DNA of 64,000 bases from the NCBI GenBank assembly GCA_964019135.1, contig OZ025255.1:43926811-43990810 (forward strand), read 5' to 3'. Shown here piece by piece: positions 54,594 through 64,000 of the stretch (the stretch's first letter is position 1; each line of letters begins with the position of its first letter). The notes under the pieces were generated by a model. It was given only the letters and a program-made list of their open reading frames with translations. It had not been told where the DNA came from and did not search any database. This stretch comes from Arenicola marina (taxonomy: Eukaryota; Annelida; Polychaeta; Arenicolidae). Both the position numbers and the translations under genes were made by a program.

Positions 54594-57500
54594 TTATTCA
54601 GTTGTTTTTCTTTCATATACAAAGGGCGCAAGGACAAAAAGTAAGACATAATCACATCTTAAATTCCATGTGGACAAATACGGCCAAACGCCAACGTTTG
54701 CACCATTACAAGAAATCAATGTGTTTGAGAAGGGTTTATCAGACTGACCAGAATTATTCACTATGGCAAGTACCGTTCTTGCCCTTCGGTTCGCCAACCA
54801 GCTGCCAGCTCTATCATAGCTGAAGAAAAAGGGCCGACACGGTCAATATCCAAACAATTTGCACCGCACCATGACAGGTGGGATTAGAACCGTACCATGA
54901 CAGGTGGGATTAGAACCGCACCATGACAGGTGGGCTTAGAACCGTACCATGACAGGTGGGCTTAGAACCGTACCATGGCAGGTGGGATTAGAACCGTACC
55001 ATGACAGGTGGGGTTAGAAACGTACCATGGCAGGTGGGATTAGAACCGTACCATGACAGGTGGGGTTAGAACCGTACCATGGCAGGTGGGATTAGAACCG
55101 TACCATGACAGGTGGGGTTAGAACCGTACCATGGCAGGTGGGATTAGAACCGTACCATGGCAGGTGGGATTAGAACCGTACCATGGCAGGTGGGATTAGA
55201 ACCGTACCATGGCAGGTGGGATTTTTATCGTACCGTACCACCGTAGCCAAATTAGATTACTTACAGTAGACACATGCTGCTCATAGATTACCCACAGTAG
55301 GGAGACATGCTGATGATATGACTACCCACAGTAGGGAGACATGCTGATCATACAACTACTCACAGTAGGGAGACATGTTGATCATACAACTACCCACAGT
55401 AGGGAGACATGCTGATCATATGACTACCCACAGTAGGGAGACATGCTGATCATACAACTACCCACAGTAGGGAGACATGCTTATCATACAACTACCCACA
55501 GTAGGGAGACATGCTGATCATATGACTACCCACAGTAGGGAGACATGCTGATCATACAACTACTCACAGTAGGGAGACATGTTGATCATACAACTACCCA
55601 CAGTGGGGAGACATGCTGATCATATGACTACCCACAGTAGGGAGACATGCTGATCATACAACTACCCACAGTAGGGAGACATGCTGATCATACAACTACC
55701 CACAGTAGGGAGACATGCTTATCATACAACTACCCACAGTAGAGAGACATGCTGATCAGACTACTACCCACAGTAGGGAGACATGCTTATCATACAACTA
55801 CCCACAGTAGGGAGACATGCTGATCATACAACTACCCACAGTAGAGAGACATGCTGATCATACAACTACCCACAGTAGGGAGACATGCTGATCATACAAG
55901 TACCCACAGTAGAGAGACATGCTGATCATACAACTACCCACAGTAGGGAGACATGCTGATCATACAACTACCCACAGTAGAGAGACATGCTTATCATACA
56001 ACTACCCACAGTAGGGAGACATGCTGATCATACAACTACCCACAGTAGAGAGACATGCTGATCATACAACTACCCACAGTAGGGAGACATGTTGATCATA
56101 CAACTACCCACAGTGGGGAGACATGCTGATCATATGACTACCCACAGTAGGGAGACATGCTGATCATACAACTACCCACAGTAGGGAGACATGCTGATCA
56201 TACAACTACCCACAGTAGGGAGACATGCTTATCATACAACTACCCACAGTAGAGAGACATGCTGATCAGACTACTACCCACAGTAGGGAGACATGCTTAT
56301 CATACAACTACCCACAGTAGGGAGACATGCTGATCATACAACTACCCACAGTAGAGAGACATGCTGATCATACAACTACTCACAGTAGGGAGACATGCTG
56401 ATCAGACTACTACCCACAGTAGGGAGACATGCTGATCATACAACTACCCACAGTAGGGAGACATGCTTATCATACAACTACCCACAGTAGAGAGACATGC
56501 TGATCAGACTACTACCCACAGTAGGGAGACATGCTTATCATACAACTACCCACAGTAGGGAGACATGCTGATCATACAACTACCCACAGTAGAGAGACAT
56601 GCTGATCATACAACTACCCACAGTAGGGAGACATGCTGATCACACGACTACCCACAGTAGAGAGACATGCTGATCATACAACTACCCACAGTAGGGAGAC
56701 ATGCTGATCACACGACTACCCACAGTAGAGAGACATGCTGATCATACAACTACCCACAGTAGGGAGACATGCTGATCACACGACTACCCACAGTAGAGAG
56801 ACATGCTGATCATACAACTACCCACAGTAGGGAGACATGCTGATCACACGACTACCCACAGTAGGGAGACATGCTTATCATACAACTACCCACAGTAGAG
56901 AGACATGCTGATCAGACTACTACCCACAGTAGGGAGACATGCTTATCATACAACTACCCACAGTAGGGAGACATGCTGATCATACAACTACCCACAGTAG
57001 AGAGACATGCTGATCATACAACTACCCACAGTAGGGAGACATGCTGATCACACGACTACCCACAGTAGAGAGACATGCTGATCATACAACTACCCACAGT
57101 AGGGAGACATGCTGATCACACGACTACCCACAGTAGAGAGACATGCTGATCATACAACTACCCACAGTAGAGAGACATGCTGATCATACAACTACCCACA
57201 GTAGGGAGACATGCTGATCATATGACTACCCACAGTAGGGAGACATGCTTATCATACAACTACCCACAGTAGGGAGACATGCTGATCATACGACTACCCA
57301 TAGTAGGGAGACATGCTGATCACACGACTACCCATAGTAGGGAGACATGCTGATCACACGACTACCCACAGTAGAGAGACATGCTGATCATACAACTACC
57401 CACAGTAGAGAGACATGCTGATCATACAACTACCCACAGTAGGGAGACATGCTGATCATATGACTACCCACAGTAGGGAGACATGCTTATCATACAACTA

Positions 57501-60500
57501 CCCACAGTAGGGAGACATGCTGATCATACGACTACCCATAGTAGGGAGACATGCTGATCACACGACTACCCATAGTAGGGAGACATGCTGATCACACGAC
57601 TACCCACAGTAGAGAGAGATCCTGACTCACATTCACCGTAAATAAATAAATCACTCACCATTTATACACGATAATGACGGTCGCCATGACTACAGCCAGC
57701 CCACAGGCAGCGGATACGACCGTCAACAGTAACCTCGCCGGGGCCTCGACAATAGCTAATAACAAAAGTACGTGTAACTATGAAAAGTGGAGACCTAATG
57801 GATCAGTTAATTGTGCGAAAAATATTTGGCATGATCTACATTGACACTCATGAATTATCGGGTGCCGTTATGCTGTAAATCCGGTTTCTAACTGAAAGAA
57901 ATGATTAATACCTTCACATGAGGAGTTGTCTGCTGACAAGCGGGAGCCGGTCGCGCATGCGCAGCTAATGGTATCGTCCTGCAGGACGCCACCTAGCGGG
58001 CAGGAACAGGTGTATCCGCCTTCTGTGTTGTTACAGCGATGGGTACAGCGATGAAGTCCGGCTTCACACTCCTTCACGTCTGGAAGCGTCAATGGTGTCA
58101 TAACGATTTTAAAAGCGAACTGATCTCCAAACCAAATAGTTTGAGTAAATGACTGAGTCCATGTCAGTGACAAGTGTTTACCTTGGTCACAACTCTGACC
58201 GGTCCATCCAGTGGGGCAGGAAGGTACACAGACCCCATCAGTGAAGCGACACACCGAGGAATCACAATTACAATCCATGTGACATGTGTCGATGTAATTG
58301 TTCTGGTCTCGCCTTCTTCCATACGTTCTGCGAGGGCAGACTGCAAGGAGACGTTACACCACAGTAAACATTAAGAATCCTATTGTCATATTTATTTATG
58401 TCCTTTACGTGATATAAAAGTGGCAAATCAGAAAAATAACAGAATTTCCGCGAGGGCAGACGGAAAGTGACAAATGGAAATTAATAATATAGTTAACATA
58501 ATTAATTCGCATGACATACAAACAGGATAACAAAATGACTTTCAGCCATAGGCTGAAGAATGCCGGCAGCAGTAGCCTTCGCCCAGACTGGGATCCTAAA
58601 CGCAACTAGTGGCGTCGATTACAAAGTTAATTACTCGTAATTTGTTGACCTCGTGACTGCGATGCCACATCGAAAGCATCATTGAAAGAACTAAGCCATT
58701 GTGGTTTGTGGCAATAGTCTTAAATAAACAACACTATATGGTGCAGCTATAATGAAGTAAGCGTGACCACTAATTTACACAACCATTTCTTTCTCCACCT
58801 GATCGTAACATGGACTAGATCTATTTTGGGGTTTAAGTGTTGATCTATATATATTCTGGTGTTTAAGTGTTTAAGTGTTCAACGGGTGTAGTTGAAAATC
58901 GTTATATGTATGCATGTACCATAAATAATTTAAATCAATAAAAAAAAAAAAAAAAAAAAAAGGTCTATGGACGGGTCAGAACACCTTCTACATCCTCGTG
59001 CCAATTAACATCCACGAGGCCCGTATATTTCCGACTGCAACTGCCAATCGAGGATAAGGTGCATTACCATGCTTGAGTTGCCTACCACACTGCCAGATGT
59101 ATCTACCTGTGTATGCCGCCATCGCCCCGGCAGTGCCATACCAGCTACCATCCTTGTTCTCACAGCTAGCTACATCAGCCCGCTGCCAATTGGTTACGTC
59201 ATTGGTGCAGAGGCAGTCCACTTCTCCTTCTCGGATCTGAAAACAAACACAATTATACACCGATTATTAAGATATAACGCTGTTGATGTAATCTTTAGCC
59301 TAACCATTAACGTCGTTCACGTTCCCGGTTGCCACGACGGAGGTTAAAAGTCATCACAAATGTCCTTCATTGTTTCCACCATACAGTTTCAGCGTCTTAC
59401 ATATATATTTACATTAAACCGAAACCGATTTTTGTGAATCATTGCGCATGAAAAAAACACATATTTTGTTAAAATGTGAAACCAGAATGCTTAGTAAGTT
59501 CAGCAGAATGTTTTCATGCCATTGCCTAAGATAACATGTGCCATGTTCAAACGATGCTTTCGCCATTTTCACATCAAAGACGCCCTTAATCAAGCGATTC
59601 CCCAAACAACTTCGCATCTCCGATACGCATGATTAAAGCGCTTGAGTAAGATTGCTTACCTTCTGTCCGATAAAGGTGAACTCGTTGTACTTGCACCATG
59701 TTGTGCATGTGTAAGTATTATCTGAGAGAGTCTTCATGGACATGGTGTTGTTTATTAGGTAACACCCAATAAACGGGGCAGCCTTACCTAAATTGATAAT
59801 AGAAGGAAACGCTCAGTTAGATGTCACAATTATTGGCAATGCTATACAATGCCGCACATTATAAAGCTGTCATTATACCAAGTTAGTTTCTTCTAACTGG
59901 CAGTTTGATATTTGAAATATATTTGATACATATGCATGTACTTATCTAAGCAAAATTGTGTCTTTGGTAGACACGTATTCCTGCGGAAGGCATTTCCTTG
60001 ACCTGCTAGAGATCGATGTGGTGTTTATTCCTCAATGTGCTATATACAGTCAGACCCCGTTTGTCCGGAAACCCAGCTATCCGAAAGAGTTCGACCTGTA
60101 ACCGATTTCCACAATGCTAATTGCCCCCGTTAATCCGACATTTGCTTTCCGATACCGACACGGCTTTTCTGCAACCAAAGTGCCTATTTCTCTTGTTTAT
60201 CCGACGAATTGGCCGTGAAGCCGCGCCGTGTTAATTGGCTTTCGCTCCATTCATTTGTTGTGATAAGTGGCGGTGCACTCTTAACTCACAAAGGATTAAC
60301 ACTGATGGTTATTGCTTTCAAGCGTCGACACCTGAAGGTGTGATGTCTTTGTTTTACAGATATCAAAGATATCCTTATTCCGACATATTCGTTATCCGAC
60401 ACAACTTCGGGTGTAACCGAATGTGTTGGATTAACGGGGTCTGACTGTACATATATGTCAACAATGGAATCTAATGCAAGGAGAACATGAACATACAAAC

Positions 60501-60683
60501 AAAATTAAGTTATAATAAAAATTTACGACGCAATTAACTGATTATTGGAAAATTCTGGTGATTTGCTTATGGGGCGACTTCCATTAAATATGAATATGAA
60601 ATATGCACATGGACGCCAATGAACTTACCCTCTGCGAAGGTCAATGTGAAATGAACAATGAGAAGGCCACAAAGCCTATACAT
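54594..60683 (-). CDS. Type I membrane protein: signal peptide, WSC-like, EGF-like, EGF, TM
   Basis: Minus-strand exons in order: 60629-60683, 59660-59787, 59107-59236, 58182-58340, 57912-58079, 57659-57755, then probably 54594-54819. Splice sites are GT-AG and phases match throughout; with the last exon this gives 320 residues. Exon 1 encodes a signal peptide, MYRLCGLLIVHFTLTFAEG. Exons 2-3 encode a WSC-like Cys module (FIGCYLINNT, TWCKYNEFTFIGQK, CLCTNDV, ending MAAYT). Exon 4 is an EGF-like repeat (CPTGWTGQSCDQ). Exon 5 is a second EGF repeat (KECEAGLHRCTHRC, GGYTCSCPLGG). Exon 6 is a membrane span (LLLTVVSAACGLAVVMATVI) ending IVYK. The last exon (strong TTTTTCTTCAG acceptor, tail YDRAGSWLANRRAR) is the least certain. 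Its stop codon overlaps AATAAA at 54593-54598. I know no named gene with exactly this layout. It is probably a cell-surface glycan-binding or adhesion protein, by inference. Confidence 0.72.
54867..55225. repeat. Minisatellite, 26-bp unit, about 14 copies
   Basis: The unit contains ACCATGACAGGTGGGATTAG and AACCGT, with ACCATGGCAGG and GGGGTTAG variants. It lies in the last intron of the WSC/EGF membrane-protein gene, about 45 bases from the acceptor of its presumed last exon. Confidence 0.95.
55247..57612. repeat. Minisatellite, 34-bp unit, about 70 copies
   Basis: The unit contains GATCATACAACTACCCACAG and TAGGGAGACATGCT. Variants CATATGAC, CACACGAC, CAGACTAC, CTTATC and TAGAGAG recur in the same order, so larger blocks have been copied (for example around 55600-55830 and 56090-56320). 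With the 26-bp array it fills nearly all of the 2.84-kb last intron of the minus-strand gene. Confidence 0.96.
58940..58961 (+). repeat. Poly(A) tract after AATAAA, possible retroposon tail
   Basis: CAATAAA runs straight into 22 A on the plus strand, inside an intron of the minus-strand WSC/EGF gene. This looks like the tail of a retroposed transcript read on the plus strand, but no body or target duplication was recognised. Confidence 0.3.
60047..60447. mobile_element. Complete 401-bp Tigger/pogo-like MITE with TA duplication
   Basis: The inverted ends are CAGTCAGACCCCGTTTGTCC (left) and, reversed, CAGTCAGACCCCGTTAATCC (right), flanked by TA on both sides (60045-60046 and 60448-60449). CAGT..ACCCCGTT.ATCCG ends with a TA target are typical of Tigger/pogo elements in the Tc1/mariner group. 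TCCGAC-type words recur inside. No transposase. It lies in the first intron of the WSC/EGF gene. A relative sits in the eEF2 intron (4524-5352). Confidence 0.85.
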
Positions 60684-61588
60684 GGTGCAACTTGGCAATC
60701 GGTGGCATCAAGCAAGCCGGACCAGAGACGGCCAAAAGTCCTTATCAGACTGTATCCAATCCGATGGTTGTTCCTGTCGAGATCCGTTCTGACGTTATCA
60801 TAACTGCGTCAGCCTGTGATCCTACTAAGAGGCTCTGGACCCGAGGGTGTGGAATGTTGGAACATGTATGTCGTATCTAAGCCATATTACTTGGCTGTAT
60901 CACTAAGTCAATATATATTCAGTGGACTCGGATTATGTCTCCAGGCGATGATTGCAAGCGGATGTTCCGATATCGGGGCACAAATAAAGCCAGACACACG
61001 AGAAGCCGTGTATAATAAACCGAAATATCCAGTGTTGGTTTAGCTAACATGTCAGATAAGATGTCATATATTATAATATAATTGAGAAACATCATGTTCA
61101 GGATACCAAAGAGAGTACGCATTTATAAGCGTGGTGATTTATGGATATATTTTGGCTCTCGTAATCTCCTAATAAACAGGGGGCTCAATCAGCTGTTTGC
61201 AAAGCCGGGGGAGGGGCAAGAATAAACCAAACATTACATCCTCGTGTCAGTTTTATGTTTTTATTACAATAGCATAAGCAGTTGTGTTATTGAACACAGG
61301 GGCGATTCTCAAACAAAGAGCAAAGCATACGGAAATGAAACATACGGAATACGGAAGTAGCATTACCGCCTCGCTCGAGGCGACATTACGCCATATTTCG
61401 GTAATAACAAAATATGGCTGCCTAGAAAGGTCTACGTGCAAGTTAGACGGTTCACATTAGAAGATTAATTTGGCAATATATATATAATACGAATCAAGAA
61501 ATAAAAAAACGATTTATGGTCATTAAAAGACAACATTTATCAGTCTGAGAAAAATAGAACAACATATATAGACAACTGCTGCCCTCTG
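60684..61588. other. Upstream of the minus-strand gene, no other gene seen
   Basis: Probably contains the promoter of the WSC/EGF gene; CCAAT occurs at about 60756 on the plus strand. A CGCCTCGCTCGAGGCG hairpin lies near 61368. No clear TATA box or second gene. Confidence 0.4.
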
Positions 61589-61589
61589 C

Positions 61590-61930
61590 AGTCTCACAGA
61601 AATACAACAACATAGCAACACCCACCTTCATCAGTCTCACAGAAATACAACAACATAGCAACACCCGCCCTCAGCAGTCTCACAGAAATACATCAACATA
61701 GCAACACCCGCCCTCAGCAGTCTCACAGAAATACATCAACATAGGCAACACCCGCCATCATCAGTCTCACAGAAATACATTAACATAGGCAACACCCGCC
61801 ATCATCAATCTCACAGAAATACAACAACATAGGCAACACCCGCCGTCATCAATCTCACAAAAATACAACAACATAGCAACACCCGACATCATCAGTCTCA
61901 CAGAAATGCAATAGCATAGGCAACACCCGT
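61590..61930. repeat. Minisatellite, 43-44-bp unit, about 8 copies
   Basis: The unit contains AGCAACACCCGCCCTCAGCA and GTCTCACAGAAATACAACAACAT. CATCATC and TAGGCAAC variants are mixed in. Confidence 0.9.
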
Positions 61931-62759
61931 CACCCAGATAACAGCTAGGAAACAACGACCTTCACATTTTGTGGCCGTTTGATGACTTTTAAAAAGTTGG
62001 CGGTGTTTCTCTGCATATCGGCATATTTTTACTTCATTTCCAACAACGGTAAGTTCGTTTGAATCAATAAATCATGTCAGACGTAACATAATGATCGACT
62101 GCATCGGAAAACATATCTTCTGAAGCTTAATCCGCTTTAGTCACAGTCAAAGACAACTCCATTGTTGCTTTTGATCTCCCCTTCACAGCCACTGCTCAGG
62201 CATGACCAGATCGGACTCACTCTCCTTGGAGTGAGCCCTTTCTCGTTGGACTGAGCTCTCTGTCCTTGCAGCGAGCCAGGCCTGGGGTCGTAGTCATAAT
62301 CCCCTCGTAAGTTTTCATCTTAGCCTCACCAGCTCGTTCTGGTGATGCTCATGATTAAGAAATCCTCTTCAACATAATTTTAGCCCTTTCTTAATTCCGA
62401 AAATCCACTTCTTGGGTGACTACTGTATGTATTTTTTTTTAACCCGGTAATCGCTCGACAAATCTTTCACTTAGCGCTAAGTCTAGTGGAGTAGCCTAAG
62501 TGGCGATTATGAATACGGCCCCTGGTGACCACAAGCACAGCCGACACGGCCACACTACTTACACAGACCACGATGAACGGATATGCCCCTCCCCCCCCCT
62601 CCCTACAGTAAGGGGGGTGAGGGTCTGCACTACCTACCAATAATGTGTGTTGACGTGAGAGGTTCTGAATGATTTCGAACATCCTATTATGTTAAATGCG
62701 TTTTGAGTTACAAATTGTATATTCTGTTGTACAGAACTGGACAACATGACCCAGCAGTT

Positions 62760-62892
62760 GCAAGAATCTGACTGATCCGGTGTATCTGATAGAGTCAGTG
62801 GCTGTTCTCCCCCCCCCCCACCACTGATCCGGTGTATCTGATAGAGTCAGTGGCTGTTCTTCTCCCCCCCCCCCACCACTGATCCGGTGTAT
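62760..62892. repeat. Short tandem repeat, unit about 60 bp, 2.3 copies
   Basis: GATCCGGTGTATCTGATAGA, GTCAGTGGCTGTTCT and a run of C then CACCACT occur twice, followed by a third start at about 62880. Confidence 0.85.
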
Positions 62893-62950
62893 TGTGTTCA
62901 ATAAATGTTATGTTAAGCCTGACATGTGTATTCATTCATTACTTACAGTC

Positions 62951-63286
62951 AGTCGTCCAACGTCGGTCAGTTGACGGCCCCATGTTGTTGTACCAACGTC
63001 GGTCAGTTGACGGCCCCATGTTGTTGTACCAACGTCGGTCAGTTGACGGCCCCATGTTGTTGTACCAACGTCGGTCAGTTGACGGCCCCATGTTGTTGTA
63101 CCAACGTCGGTCAGTTGACGGCCCCATGTTGTTGTACCAACGTCGGTCAGTTGACGGCCCCATGTTGTTGTACCAACGTCGGTCAGTTGACGGCCCCATG
63201 TTGTTGTACCAACGTCGGTCAGTTGACGGCCCCATGTTGTTGTACCAACGTTGGTCAGTTGACGGCCCCATGTTGTTGTACCAACG
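62951..63286. repeat. Minisatellite, 36-bp unit, about 9.5 copies
   Basis: The unit contains CAACGTCGGTCAGTTGACGG and CCCCATGTTGTTGTAC. The copies are almost identical, and 36 is a multiple of 3, so frames stay open on both strands (up to 146 codons); these are not genes. It grades into irregular ACGTTGGCCC words (63287-63480) ending at GTGCTATCTGGG. Confidence 0.95.
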
Positions 63287-63489
63287 TTGGCCCGCTGGAC
63301 AAAACTACGTTGGCCCGACGCTGGCCCAATGATGGTCTACCGCTGGTCCAATAATGCCGACGGTGTACCAACATTGGCCCGCTGAACAAAACCACCCTGG
63401 CCCAATGATGTTTGCCGACAGTGGGCCAATGTAGCGGCCGACGTTGGCCCGACAATTGGTTCACCGTCGTTGTGCTATCTGGGATACAA

Positions 63490-64000
63490 CAACAACAAAC
63501 ATGTTCCTACATCACTTGATTAAATTAATTTAGTTACATTTAGTTACTTTATGATCGTTTCTTGGGTAACATACGAATAATCACGGCAAGTACTGAATAT
63601 TAGGAAGTCAAGCTAAGATTGCATCGTTATGCAGTTTAGCAGCTTTGCAATGCATCAGAGCAGTTTGAATACAGAGGAATCAATGACTAGACGCACGCAA
63701 CTGGTTAATGGTGACAGTAGTAATGTTATATAATGCACTGAAAATCATGTTTCTAGAAATCGGAACTTCTTATTTGACTAACATATGGTTAATATGTTAA
63801 CCTACGGGAACTAGAGTAGTTATCGTCACCAACCCAAGATAAGATGCATCTACTGACAGTTCCATGGCCATTTCGAACGATATTTGTCATCCATCAAGAT
63901 CAAAGGCGTTAAAACCCTTAAATTAAGATCCTTTTTTGACAAATTAGTCTAAAGCTAAATTATGCGTCACATATTTAAGGAAGAACAAACAATCATGGGA
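63490..64000. other. AT-rich end of window, nothing recognised
   Basis: No frame, RNA gene or repeat could be supported in the last 500 bases. Confidence 0.5.

Noticed and set aside
62892-63354. Overlapping frames of 110-146 codons on both strands
   Set aside because: A 36-bp repeat is a multiple of 3, so any stop-free frame stays open. No coding evidence beyond that.

Overview
This window looks like nuclear DNA from an invertebrate deuterostome, most likely a lancelet (Branchiostoma). That is an inference. The grounds are two intron-rich housekeeping genes with animal-type proteins, a VWD-domain gene and a WSC/EGF gene, frequent AGGCCTA-type motifs, tRNA-derived SINEs, many small terminal-inverted-repeat elements, and introns swollen by minisatellites. 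About 30% of the 64 kb is tandem repeat, in twelve arrays with units of 22 to about 60 bp.

Layout. 1-4.1 kb: upstream DNA with short dispersed repeats. 4.15-10.67 kb (+): eEF2, complete except for the exon carrying the ATG. 11-28 kb: intergenic DNA with a 34-bp array, a 3.3-kb strongly purine-rich 22-bp array, a THAP-like remnant, foldback and MITE-like elements, and tRNA-derived SINEs. 28.77-48.31 kb (+): HMG-CoA reductase (HMGCR). Its sterol-sensing membrane domain, linker and the start of its catalytic domain are spread over 11 exons, and it then stops at a 200-N gap. 51.6-52.4 kb (-): an intronless, TATA-driven secreted VWD-like gene with one frame break. 54.6-60.7 kb (-): a small type I membrane protein (signal peptide, WSC-like, EGF-like, EGF, TM), rebuilt here from seven phase-matched exons. 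61-64 kb: more arrays and no gene seen.

Most unusual feature. In HMGCR, two large intronic minisatellites are tandem amplifications of the exon end plus its own 5' splice site. The 53-bp unit at 31.0-39.97 kb repeats the last 26 exon bases plus GTAAGC about 169 times. The 41-bp unit at 40.49-41.2 kb repeats the next exon's end plus GTGAGT about 18 times, and 17 of those units also carry a perfect CRE (TGACGTCA). A third, two-copy 60-bp duplication of an exon end and its donor lies at 47.69-47.81 kb. The same gene also has a candidate internal promoter and first exon (two ATTGG boxes, TATAAATA, RFX X-box motifs, a CRE). That exon's phase matches the acceptor used by the membrane-anchored form, so it could make a reductase lacking the sterol-sensing domain.

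Limits. Nothing was aligned by machine. Exon borders come from reading frame, phase and splice consensus. The species, SINE and element family names, and the functional ideas about decoy donors and the internal promoter are inferences.
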